Shown: positions 23,677 to 30,494 of the stretch, piece after piece
Position numbering within the stretch: position 1 is the first letter of the stretch
Layout of the letters: every line of letters begins with the position of its first letter
Source: a bacterium UBA4637
GTDB lineage: Bacteria > Bacteroidota > Bacteroidia > Bacteroidales > Bacteroidaceae
Direction of reading: 5' to 3'
DNA length: 32,642 nt
NCBI GenBank assembly: GCA_002405875.1
Contig: DHMR01000089.1
Coordinates: forward strand, 1-32,642
Position numbers and translations under genes: made by a program
The notes under the pieces: generated by a model
Seen by the model: only the letters and a program-made list of their open reading frames with translations
Database searches by the model: none
What the model was told of the DNA's origin: nothing

Positions 23677-24390
23677 ATGTTCTCAAACGCTATCAAGAAA
23701 CTAAAAGCAAACAATCCTCAGGCCGACCTGCCCGAGATTCCGGCATACGTCAAGATGAACACGGACGTCGGCAGCGACCGTTTCATCCCCGACGGAATGA
23801 ACGAGGTGGAGAGAAACATCAAGCGCATCGGCGACTTTCTCCTGTCGGGAGTGAGCCTCGTCGTTTTCTCGCCGCTCTTCGCCATCTGCTACTACCTGGT
23901 GAAAAGGGAGGACGGCGGACCTGCCATCTTCAAGCAGGAACGCATCGGACGCTTCGGACGGCCTTTCTACATCTATAAGTTCCGCTCCATGAGGGTGGAC
24001 GCCGAGAAGAACGGGCCGCAGCTCTTCGGCCACAAGAAGGACACCCGCATGACCAAGATAGGCGTGTTCCTGCGCGACCACCACCTCGACGAACTGCCCC
24101 AGCTCTGGAATGTATTCATCGGCGACATGGCGTTCATCGGCCCGCGACCGGAGCGCAAGTTCTACATCGACCAGATCATGGAGCACGACAGCCGCTATCC
24201 CTTCCTCTACCAGATTCGACCGGGCGTGACCTCCTACGCCACGCTCTACAACGGCTACACCGACACCATGGAGAAGATGCTGCGACGACTGGACCTCGAC
24301 CTCTACTACCTGGAGCACCGCTCGTGGTGGTTCGACGCCAAGATTCTCGCCCAGACCTTCTGCAACATCGTGTTCGGAAAGAAATTCTAA
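23677..24390 (+). CDS. Initiating sugar-phosphate transferase (bacterial sugar transferase, WcaJ/ExoY type)
   Basis: A 237-residue monotopic phosphoglycosyl transferase. A hydrophobic segment at about residues 53-72 (FLLSGVSLVVFSPLFAICYY) anchors it. Then come GPAIFKQERIGRFGRPFYIY, KFRSMRVDAE, a catalytic HHLDELPQLWNVFIGDMAFI and GPRPERKFY, with the DE pair and PRP loop. It transfers a sugar phosphate to undecaprenyl phosphate and so starts repeat-unit synthesis, presumably for the locus at 9967-19529 although it lies 4 kb away behind the darTG insert. Its base composition is clearly more GC-rich than that of the other polysaccharide genes. It is short compared with WcaJ-type enzymes, which carry extra N-terminal membrane segments. 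Confidence 0.92.
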   Translation: MFSNAIKKLKANNPQADLPEIPAYVKMNTDVGSDRFIPDGMNEVERNIKRIGDFLLSGVSLVVFSPLFAICYYLVKREDGGPAIFKQERIGRFGRPFYIYKFRSMRVDAEKNGPQLFGHKKDTRMTKIGVFLRDHHLDELPQLWNVFIGDMAFIGPRPERKFYIDQIMEHDSRYPFLYQIRPGVTSYATLYNGYTDTMEKMLRRLDLDLYYLEHRSWWFDAKILAQTFCNIVFGKKF

Positions 24391-24449
24391 GAGCGCACGA
24401 ATTCTAAGAGCGCACGAATTCTAAGAACACCCGAATTCTAAGAACACCC
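24381..24449. repeat. 17-bp tandem repeat overlapping the sugar-transferase stop codon
   Basis: Four units of the form GAATTCTAAGAGCGCAC (the first is GAAATTCTAAGAGCGCAC, the last two GAATTCTAAGAACACCC). The first unit contains the real codons for KKF and the stop, so the gene end itself has been multiplied. Confidence 0.9.
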
Positions 24450-24471
24450 TTCACACAAGTCTTGACTACAT

Positions 24472-24550
24472 CCTTCACACCTTCACATTCCCTTCACGCT
24501 TCCAGTGCCGATTGCCACTGGGGTTTCCGAAAATGTGTGAAGGGTGAAGG
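24472..24550. repeat. Large palindrome with nested hairpin upstream of the VirE module
   Basis: CCTTCACACCTTCACA (24472-24487) is nearly the reverse complement of TGTGTGAAGGGTGAAGG (24534-24550), with one or two bulges. Inside lies CCAGTG (24502) with CACTGG (24516). The rest of the 24391-24867 gap is AT-rich and shows no gene; CCTTCAC units also occur near 24460 and 24680. It could be a DNA structure or replication-related site for the helicase module, or a terminator; no function is proven. Confidence 0.7.
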
Positions 24551-24867
24551 ACGTGAACCTACATCATATATACTTAGGCAAGGAAAATGTAGGTAAATGG
24601 TTATATATCAAGTGGAATCGGGGAATGGGGAATGGAATCCCAAGAAAATAGTAATATATAATAAAAAGTAAAAAAACATCCTTCACGTTCACACTTGGAC
24701 TTTTTTGGATCGATATTTTTCTGAATCGAGTGTCTTTTCTACCAAAAAAAAACGCGCCGACCTGTTAAACAATCGTAATACTTGTTTCCGTTTTTAACAC
24801 TAGGGATGCATATAGGCATCACCACTACCTCCCCCAAAAATGACGACCTTTGCAGAAAAAGGTAAAA

Positions 24868-25380
24868 ATGAATGACCTATACAATCAACATCAAAACTTG
24901 ATGGACTTCATCAAGGTAGCACGCCACTGGCAGGAGCTGCTCCTCATGGAAATGGTAGTTTACGGCATTTCGACGAACCAAATCAAAGAGAAATCCGGCT
25001 TCGCACATGCCGTCTTCAACCATTTCTGCGATGGAATCGCACAACCCATCAAGATCATACAACTCAAGAACACCATCAAGCATATCCTCAAGGAAAGGGA
25101 CCTCCAAAATTGCCAGAGCATAGGGAAGCAAAGCGTCACCTATCCCCAAGCGGCGGCTTTTCTTGAAGACATCAAGCGCATGGAACTATACATGCCTTGG
25201 GGTGACGAGGAGGACTTCATCCAGGCAGCAGGGCACCTCGACCAGGGGAACAAGATCCAAAAAGCCATCGCCGACATGAAAGAGCTCATGGAGCAAGAGG
25301 GCATACCGCCCATAGAGACAAATGTCGGAAAGCGAGAGGCACAGAGGCGCATCGACCAGTTGACGCACCCTGCGGAGTGA
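24868..25380 (+). CDS. Conserved hypothetical protein preceding the VirE-type helicase
   Basis: The ATG at 24868 follows an AAAAGG purine tract and gives a 170-residue soluble, mostly helical protein. MVVYGISTNQIKEKSGFAHA resembles a helix-turn-helix-like segment near residues 30-50. A charged middle part (MPWGDEEDFIQAAGHL) and a C-terminal KREAQRRIDQLTHP follow. I do not recognise a named family. Its placement 64 bp before the VirE-type gene on the same strand suggests a shared transcript and possibly a regulatory or accessory role. Confidence 0.7.
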   Translation: MNDLYNQHQNLMDFIKVARHWQELLLMEMVVYGISTNQIKEKSGFAHAVFNHFCDGIAQPIKIIQLKNTIKHILKERDLQNCQSIGKQSVTYPQAAAFLEDIKRMELYMPWGDEEDFIQAAGHLDQGNKIQKAIADMKELMEQEGIPPIETNVGKREAQRRIDQLTHPAE

Positions 25381-25444
25381 GGGATTCCCCCTAGCCCATC
25401 CCACATGCCAAGAAAAAGAATAGAAACATAAAATCATTTCAACA

Positions 25445-27751
25445 ATGGACAATCACCAACAAAAACCTAACCAGACATCGCAGGCAGGCATGCCTTCGCT
25501 GTTCAATTCGCTGAGGAGCACACAGAGCGCGCCCCTGAAGCACTACATCGACATCGCTTACTACGTCATGTCGGACACCCACACCAAGATACAGACCGAG
25601 AAGTACCGGGAGGCCGTCAAGATAGACAGGCAGCAAGCCGCCAACATCAAGCGCAACTGCCACGCCATCTGCCCCGCCATCCAGTTCAAGCCCAAGGGCC
25701 GCACGCTCGGCGACTTCGACAAGGAGGCGATGATGGGCATGCTCGACTACGACAACGTGGTGGGGCTCGTATTGACCGAAGCCCTGCAGAAGGTCAAGGA
25801 CTCGCCCTACGCCATGGGGGCGTACCGCACCATCAGCGGCATGGGGTTCCGCATCCTCTTCAGGTACGAGCGCCCCGTGGGATGCACGCTCACCGCCACC
25901 GAACTGCACCGGCTCGCCGTCACCAAGGCGATGAAGTACTACGACGAGCTGACCCGCCTCTGCGCCGACCGCCAGTGCCTGGACATGACTCGCCTCTGCG
26001 GCCTCGCCCACGACGAGAGCGCCTACTTCAACTGGAACGCCCCCGCCCTGCCCATCACGCCCGAGGAGGTGCAATACTTCTACCACACCCAGGTGAAGCC
26101 AAGGCTCGAAGAAGAGAAGACGAGGGAGAGGCAGTCCGCCGCCAAGGCCAGCCCAGGCAGGAAGGCGAGCAAGGGGGGCGCAACGCAGGAGGGCGGCGGA
26201 AAGCCCGCCGCCTTCGACGACATCATCGCCGCCGTCATCCGGCACGCCAGGACCTGGGACTGCAAGTTCGAGCCCGGCTCCCACCATCGCTACGCCCTGC
26301 GCTTCGCCAACTTCTGCCACAACTACGGGGCGGACAAGGACGAGCTCCTCACCTGGATGAACGCCGAGATGGGCAGCCAGCACGAGGGCATACCCGACAT
26401 CGTGGAGTGGACGTACCGGAAGACAGACTCCTTCGGCACCTGGCATCTCTACGCCCCCGGCGAGGGCTACGGCAAGAACCCGGGCATGAAGGCCATCAAG
26501 CAGTGGCTCGACAGCCGCGCCGAGATACGCTTCAACACGATGACCCACAAGAACGAGATCAGGTCGTATGAGGCGAAGAGCCAGTTCTTCCGCAACTGGA
26601 CACAGATAGAGGACCGCGAGGAGGACACCATCTACACCATCATGGACATGAGCGGACTGCACGTGACGCAGCGCAAGCTGCATGCCTTCATCAACAGCCA
26701 CTTCAGCGAAGACTTCAACCCGCTCGCCACCTACCTCGAGTCGCTCAAGCCATGGGACGAGGAGAAGGACCCCGACTACATCGGCGAGCTGTGCGACTGG
26801 TTCCGGGTGAAGGAAATGATGGAATACTACCACACCCAAGAGCTCTTCAAGTATACCTTCAAGAAATGGTTCGTGGCGATGGTGGTGGGGTGGATCGTGA
26901 AGAAGGTGGTCAACGAGACCATGCTCCTGCTCGTGGGCAAGGGAGGCATCTTCAAGACCACCATCTTCGAGCACCTGCTGCCCCCCGAGCTGCGCAACTA
27001 CTTCACCAACGACTCCTCCGCCGACTACAAGAGCAAGGACTTCCTCGAGATCATGTCGAGCAAGGCTCTCATCTGCCTCGACGAGTTCGCCACGCCCAAC
27101 GGCAGGAACCTCAACTCCTTCAAGAGCTGCATCACCAAGAAGGAGCTCAACGTGAGATACCCCTACGACCGCTACGCCAGCCTGCTGATACACAAGGCGT
27201 CGCTGTGCGGCACGAGCAACAACCTCCACATCATCAACGAGTTGGAGTCACGCCGCTATCTGATATGGCACGTGCTCTCCATCAAGAGCCCGTTGGAGAA
27301 CACCATCAACTACGAGGGCATCTACTCGCAGGCGGTGGCCCTGGCGAAGAAGGTGATGGAGCGCAGGAAAAAGAAGGAGGCGGGCGACGGATGGGTATAT
27401 TGGCTCACCAAGGAAGACCTGGAGAAGCAGGAGAAGCACAACAAGTTGTTCATGGAGAACAACTACATCGTGGAGCTCATCCTGAAATACTACCGCGTGC
27501 CCGCCCTGGGGGACAAGAACAACCCGAACCTCAAGTTCCTCACCGCCTCCGACATCCTCGACCGCATCAGCATGAACCCCGTGTTCCGCCAGTCGTTCTC
27601 CAACAGGGACATAGCCGCCATCATGGACAGCCTCGGCTTCAAGAAGCAGCACCGCAGGATCGGCAACGGATGGTGGGTCATCGAGAAGGAAGGCATGGTC
27701 ATCAACATGGAGGCTGGCTTCGGGTTCGAGCCTGAGGACGCCCTGGAATAG
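25445..27751 (+). CDS. BT4734-type N-terminal domain / VirE-family P-loop helicase (primase-helicase-like)
   Basis: A 768-residue protein. Residues about 30-215 match the BT4734/VirE N-terminal domain (AICPAIQFKPKGRTLGDFD, GLVLTEALQKVKDSPYAMGA), a primase-like fold in related proteins. A basic low-complexity linker follows at about 220-255 (EEEKTRERQSAAKASPGRKA). The VirE domain has a Walker A at about 496-508 (LLVGKGGIFKTTIF) and a Walker B at about 539-550 (KALICLDEFATP). RNLNSFKSCITKKELNVRYP and SLCGTSNNLHIINELESRRY follow, with the sensor and arginine motifs. Such proteins recur beside capsular polysaccharide loci of Bacteroidales; their role is unknown. Strongly GC-rich codon use sets it apart from the AT-rich locus nearby. 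Confidence 0.9.
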   Translation: MDNHQQKPNQTSQAGMPSLFNSLRSTQSAPLKHYIDIAYYVMSDTHTKIQTEKYREAVKIDRQQAANIKRNCHAICPAIQFKPKGRTLGDFDKEAMMGMLDYDNVVGLVLTEALQKVKDSPYAMGAYRTISGMGFRILFRYERPVGCTLTATELHRLAVTKAMKYYDELTRLCADRQCLDMTRLCGLAHDESAYFNWNAPALPITPEEVQYFYHTQVKPRLEEEKTRERQSAAKASPGRKASKGGATQEGGGKPAAFDDIIAAVIRHARTWDCKFEPGSHHRYALRFANFCHNYGADKDELLTWMNAEMGSQHEGIPDIVEWTYRKTDSFGTWHLYAPGEGYGKNPGMKAIKQWLDSRAEIRFNTMTHKNEIRSYEAKSQFFRNWTQIEDREEDTIYTIMDMSGLHVTQRKLHAFINSHFSEDFNPLATYLESLKPWDEEKDPDYIGELCDWFRVKEMMEYYHTQELFKYTFKKWFVAMVVGWIVKKVVNETMLLLVGKGGIFKTTIFEHLLPPELRNYFTNDSSADYKSKDFLEIMSSKALICLDEFATPNGRNLNSFKSCITKKELNVRYPYDRYASLLIHKASLCGTSNNLHIINELESRRYLIWHVLSIKSPLENTINYEGIYSQAVALAKKVMERRKKKEAGDGWVYWLTKEDLEKQEKHNKLFMENNYIVELILKYYRVPALGDKNNPNLKFLTASDILDRISMNPVFRQSFSNRDIAAIMDSLGFKKQHRRIGNGWWVIEKEGMVINMEAGFGFEPEDALE

Positions 27752-27759
27752 AAATGGCA

Positions 27760-27897
27760 GGGATGGCTGCCGGAAACGGCTGAGATGGCTGCCGGAAATG
27801 GCTGAGATGACTGTCGGAAACGGCAGAGATGGCTGTCGGAAATGGCTGAGATGACTGTCGGAAATGGCTGAGATGGCAGCCGGAAATGGCTGAGATA
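27760..27897. repeat. 22-bp minisatellite between the VirE gene and the DUF4248 gene
   Basis: Six full units of the type GAGATGGCTGCCGGAAATGG (plus CT), beginning at 27760, 27782, 27804, 27826, 27848 and 27870, then a truncated unit at 27892. Units vary as GGCTG/GACTG and AAATGG/AAACGG. Because 22 is not a multiple of three, no protein reading is preserved. Confidence 0.92.
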
Positions 27898-27930
27898 GAT
27901 TTTTGAATCAATAAAAACTGATAAGGAGAT

Positions 27931-28140
27931 ATGGAATTAAGAAGTTATGACAAAGCAGAGCTCGCACTCCTCTACTTTCCCAAGTCGGACCCCAAGGTGG
28001 CGCTCAATCGACTGAACCGCTGGATCAAAAACATTCCCGAGCTGACCGCATCGCTTCGGGAATGCCACGTGGCGAAATGCGCCAAGTATTTCAGCCGTCA
28101 TCAAGTGGAGTTGATCGTCGATTACTTGGACGAACCGTAA
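27931..28140 (+). CDS. DUF4248-type small protein
   Basis: A 69-residue protein, MELRSYDKAELALLYFPKSD at the start, with LNRLNRWIKNIPEL and FSRHQVELIVDYLDEP at the end. This is the small DUF4248 family typically found next to HU-like genes in Bacteroides and Prevotella. The pattern (tyrosine-rich start, W-I at the centre, C-terminal helix) suggests a compact helix-turn-helix-like fold. A TAAGGAGAT ribosome site precedes the ATG. Function unknown. Confidence 0.8.
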   Translation: MELRSYDKAELALLYFPKSDPKVALNRLNRWIKNIPELTASLRECHVAKCAKYFSRHQVELIVDYLDEP

Positions 28141-28220
28141 TCATCTGGACAAAATACGATTTTTATTTCTCCTTTGGCATCAATCGACACAGAGGACCTC
28201 ATTGGCCAGAAAAAATGTCG

Positions 28221-28228
28221 TATCTTTG
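28221..28228 (+). promoter_or_regulatory. -7 element of the HU-like gene
   Basis: TATCTTTG fits the Bacteroidota -7 box; a good TTTG at the expected distance is not present (ATTGG at 28201 is closer than usual). It implies a 5' leader of about 105 nt before the ATG at 28341. Confidence 0.6.
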
Positions 28229-28251
28229 CAGTGTCATTCAGAGAGAGTGAC

Positions 28252-28303
28252 TTAGCCACGGCAAGGGGGGCGAGCGCGCAGCCCAGGTAGCGTCGGTGGC
28301 TAA
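28252..28303 (+). ncRNA. Structured 5' leader of the HU-like gene (possible cis-acting RNA)
   Basis: TTAGCCAC (28252-28259) pairs perfectly with GTGGCTAA (28296-28303). The enclosed segment is G/C-rich (GGCAAGGGGGGCGAGCGCGC), and a small GTCATT/AGTGAC hairpin precedes it. The whole lies between the -7 box and the start codon. It may be an autoregulatory or stabilising leader; no known riboswitch is recognised. Confidence 0.5.
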
Positions 28304-28340
28304 CCTGTAATTAACCACTTTCAAAAAACAGTAAAACAGT

Positions 28341-28925
28341 ATGATTCTTTACAAAGTAACGAAAAACAACAACGAGAAGATTCCAGAGGCCTACGGCAAG
28401 TACTACGCACGCCCTGTCATCACTCAGACCGTGAACCTCGACGGACTCGCCGAGCACATGTCCAACCACAACACAGGCTTCTCGCCTGGAGCCGTCAAGG
28501 GGTTGCTCACCGACATGGTGAAGTGCATCAAGGAGCTCGTGCTCAACGGCATCGCCGTCAAGATCGACGACCTCGCCATCTTCTCCATCGGCATCCGAAC
28601 CAAGAAGGGAGCCGACAGCGACAAGGAGTTCACCGTGACCAAGAACATCGAGGGCGTGAAGCTCCGTGCTCGCGCCACAGGCAGTCTGACCAGCAACAAG
28701 CTCGACCTCCTCGCCTCTCTCAAGAACGCCGCTTCCATCATCAAGGATGAAGAAGAAGGCAAGGACGGAGACGGCGGAGACGATAACGGCGGAGGTTCCG
28801 ACAGCGGCGGTGGAAACGGCGGCAATAGCGGCGGCACGCAAACGCCTGACCAAGGCGGTTCGAGCACCAAGCCTAGCGGTTCCGACAGCGGCACCGGTGG
28901 CTCCGACGGCAACCAGGAATACTAA
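28341..28925 (+). CDS. HU-related DNA-binding protein with low-complexity acidic Gly/Ser tail
   Basis: A 194-residue protein. Residues 1-125 match the Bacteroidales HU-related family (TIGR01201 type): MILYKVTKNNNEKIPEAYGK at the start, SPGAVKGLLTDMVKCIKELV in the middle, and the DNA-arm region IDDLAIFSIGIRTKKG. The last 60 residues (EEEGKDGDGGDDNGGGSDSG and on) are disordered, rich in Gly, Ser, Asp and Thr, a common feature of this family. It probably binds or bends DNA. It is the fourth gene of the VirE module and is followed by the smalltalk micro-protein and the amidase. Confidence 0.9.
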   Translation: MILYKVTKNNNEKIPEAYGKYYARPVITQTVNLDGLAEHMSNHNTGFSPGAVKGLLTDMVKCIKELVLNGIAVKIDDLAIFSIGIRTKKGADSDKEFTVTKNIEGVKLRARATGSLTSNKLDLLASLKNAASIIKDEEEGKDGDGGDDNGGGSDSGGGNGGNSGGTQTPDQGGSSTKPSGSDSGTGGSDGNQEY

Positions 28926-29004
28926 CGAACATTGTATATCTATCGTATAAGTATCGAAGATGCATTTAATTCTATCAAATTGTTATTATCAAAAGTAAAA
29001 AAAC

Positions 29005-29100
29005 ATGAAGAAAGAGACATTGAAGACTATCATCAACTTTATCATCACCGTCTTGACCGCCATCGCCGGCGCTTTTTGCGTTACGAGTTGTCAAGGTTAG
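29005..29100 (+). CDS. Smalltalk-type micro-protein, 31 aa
   Basis: ATG at 29005 to TAG at 29098-29100 encodes MKKETLKTIINFIITVLTAI, then AGAFCVTSCQG. It has a basic start, one hydrophobic segment of about 16 residues and a C-terminal V-T-S-C, resembling a lipoprotein signal or single-pass membrane peptide. This matches the 'smalltalk protein' family of about 30 residues found in Bacteroides and Prevotella between HU-like and amidase genes. It is too short for ordinary gene calling. Function is not known; holin-like or signalling roles are guesses. Confidence 0.85.
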   Translation: MKKETLKTIINFIITVLTAIAGAFCVTSCQG

Positions 29101-29225
29101 GACATGAAGACTAACAGTTGAGAACAGAGGGAACGGCGGTTACCCTCGCCCCTTCCTCGCCCATGTGATATAGGCAGGGAGGGGTCCACTTACCACCTAA
29201 GACTAAGTTAACCACTCAAAATTCT

Positions 29226-29289
29226 GAAAATCAAGAATTCAGAAAATCAAGAATTCACAAAACTCAAAATTCACAAAACTCAAAAAAAA
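29226..29289. repeat. 16-bp AT-rich tandem repeat before the amidase gene
   Basis: Units GAAAATCAAGAATTCA (29226, 29242) and CAAAACTCAAAATTCA (29258) plus a partial unit run into the A-rich ribosome-site region of the amidase gene. Changes in copy number would alter the leader. Confidence 0.75.
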
Positions 29290-29724
29290 ATGAAAAATCC
29301 ACGTCACATTTCGTTGATCGTCGTACATTGCAGTGCGACTAGAGTCAACCAGAACTTCACCATCGAACAGTTGGAGGCCTGCCACAAGGCCCGTGGTTTC
29401 CGCACCATCGGTTACCACTACTACATCACCAAGGACGGCACGCTCTATCCCGGTCGCCCCGAAAGCCAGATGGGCGCTCATGCCAAGGGTTACAACGCCC
29501 ACAGCATCGGCATCTGCTACGAGGGTGGCCTGGACGAGCACGGTCGCTCGAAGGACACCCGAACCGAGGCGCAGAAGGTCACCCTGGAGGAACTTCTGAA
29601 GTCGCTCTGCACGGACTATCCCGACGCCGAGATTCTCGGTCATCGAGACCTTCCGGGTGTACACAAGGACTGTCCTTGTTTCGACACTCGCAAGTGGCTC
29701 AAGGAAATCAAATTCCATATTTAA
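29290..29724 (+). CDS. N-acetylmuramoyl-L-alanine amidase (Amidase_2, T7-lysozyme-like)
   Basis: A 144-residue zinc amidase. LIVVHCSATR holds the first zinc histidine, FRTIGYHYYITKDGTLYPGR follows, MGAHAKGYNAHSIGICYEGG forms the substrate cleft, and LGHRDLPGVHKDCPCFD supplies the second histidine and the zinc cysteine. It cleaves the amide between muramic acid and L-alanine in peptidoglycan. There is no signal peptide, as in phage endolysins, so export may depend on another factor such as the adjacent smalltalk peptide. Last gene of the VirE module; a terminator follows directly. Confidence 0.93.
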   Translation: MKNPRHISLIVVHCSATRVNQNFTIEQLEACHKARGFRTIGYHYYITKDGTLYPGRPESQMGAHAKGYNAHSIGICYEGGLDEHGRSKDTRTEAQKVTLEELLKSLCTDYPDAEILGHRDLPGVHKDCPCFDTRKWLKEIKFHI

Positions 29725-29732
29725 GCAAAAAT

Positions 29733-29785
29733 CCCTTGTCGGGTGTGCCGATTCTGATTGAGCCGCACCCAACAAGGGTATTTTT
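29733..29785 (+). terminator. Intrinsic terminator after the amidase gene
   Basis: CCCTTGTCGGGTGTG pairs with CGCACCCAACAAGGG (two mismatches), followed by TATTTTT. Confidence 0.85.
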
Positions 29786-29840
29786 ACTATGATAGCATTG
29801 GGGTTACAGTAATTGCAATGTCATTCTTCTCCTTTGGAAG

Positions 29841-30074
29841 CTAGCTCTTTATGCCGTCAAGTTGTCCCTGAGTCAAACCTGTATATTGCAGGATCTGAGC
29901 ATCCGACATACCGGAGGAAAGAAGTTTGCTAGCGTAGAGGTCACGCATCGCCTTGGTGTCCTCGTCATAATACTCACGCTCCTCGGGGGTGAGCTTTCGG
30001 AGGTCACCTATCTCAGCCAGCTTTCGAAAGACTGGGTATTTGTCTATAAAAGGCATTTCTTTCAATTTTTCCAT
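29841..30074 (-). pseudogene. Rpn-family C-terminal remnant or stand-alone RpnS-like protein
   Basis: 77 residues reading MEKLKEMPFIDKYPVFRKLA, EIGDLRKLTPEEREYYDEDT, then SKLLSSGMSDAQILQYTGLT. These are the segments that follow the nuclease core in Rpn/PDDEXK_2 proteins (compare LPRLEKRPKELRDKIFDKLF and KKELREYEDSLKAYRD in the gene at 8248). The nuclease domain itself is absent and the charged coil is shortened. It has its own ATG and an intact end, so it could be a functional C-terminal-only protein of the inhibitor type rather than debris. Confidence 0.7.
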
Positions 30075-30276
30075 ATTCTTGATGATATAAATCCAAGATA
30101 AGTACCTATTATTAGTTGATTATCAATATTATACGCTCTAAACGGTAGAAAAGTGGCAATGTGGGTTCTGTTTAGATACGAAAAAGGAATGATTTAGTTT
30201 TTTTAACATAAAGCTCTAAAGCAGCCAAAGGAGAATAAGAGAGGTTGGAACGTAAACAGTTGGGAATGAGTAGATT

Positions 30277-30402
30277 TGCACAAAGTTGCCAAATCGACAT
30301 AAAGCAAGCGAGTGAGGAATATTGAAGTAGTTCAGTTACTAAATCGTGAGCCATAGTTACCTATGCAAAGCAGGTAACAATACGGAAAGGCAACTTTGTG
30401 CA
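30277..30402. repeat. 14-bp perfect inverted repeat upstream of the integrase, with inner hairpin
   Basis: TGCACAAAGTTGCC (30277-30290) and GGCAACTTTGTGCA (30389-30402) are exact reverse complements 98 bp apart. Between them GTTACCT (30356) faces AGGTAAC (30372). The 30075-30494 gap otherwise holds only a doubtful 60-codon minus frame. The repeats may be recombinase binding sites or an element end (att region). Confidence 0.75.
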
Positions 30403-30448
30403 TCAACGGATTTTATTGCACTGATTCTCAATGCTTTGCGTATCAAGG

Positions 30449-30494
30449 AACGCTTACAAAATGATTATATTTGCACACTCAAAATGTAAGCGTT
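30449..30494. promoter_or_regulatory. 10-bp inverted repeat bracketing the integrase promoter and start
   Basis: AACGCTTACA (30449-30458) and TGTAAGCGTT (30485-30494) are exact inverted repeats. Between them lies a -7 box TATATTTG (30466-30473); the right copy abuts the ATG at 30495. It could be an operator, an integrase arm site, or an RNA hairpin that hides the ribosome site. Confidence 0.7.

Noticed and set aside
25439..27229. 596-codon open frame on the minus strand opposite the VirE-type gene
   Set aside because: It is a composition artefact of GC-rich codons on the other strand; the protein is Val/Leu/Glu/His-rich without any domain, while the plus strand has clear Walker motifs.
27760..27897. 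Possible CRISPR array
   Set aside because: Units are contiguous 22-bp repeats with no spacers and no cas genes nearby.
28747..28950. Alternative plus-strand frame over the tail of the HU-like gene
   Set aside because: It arises from low-complexity codons in a shifted frame and has no start context or family.
30172..30354. 60-codon minus-strand frame MAHDLVTELLQYSSLACFMS upstream of the integrase
   Set aside because: Composition is odd, it runs through the inverted-repeat region, and no family is recognised; more likely part of a non-coding att-like region.
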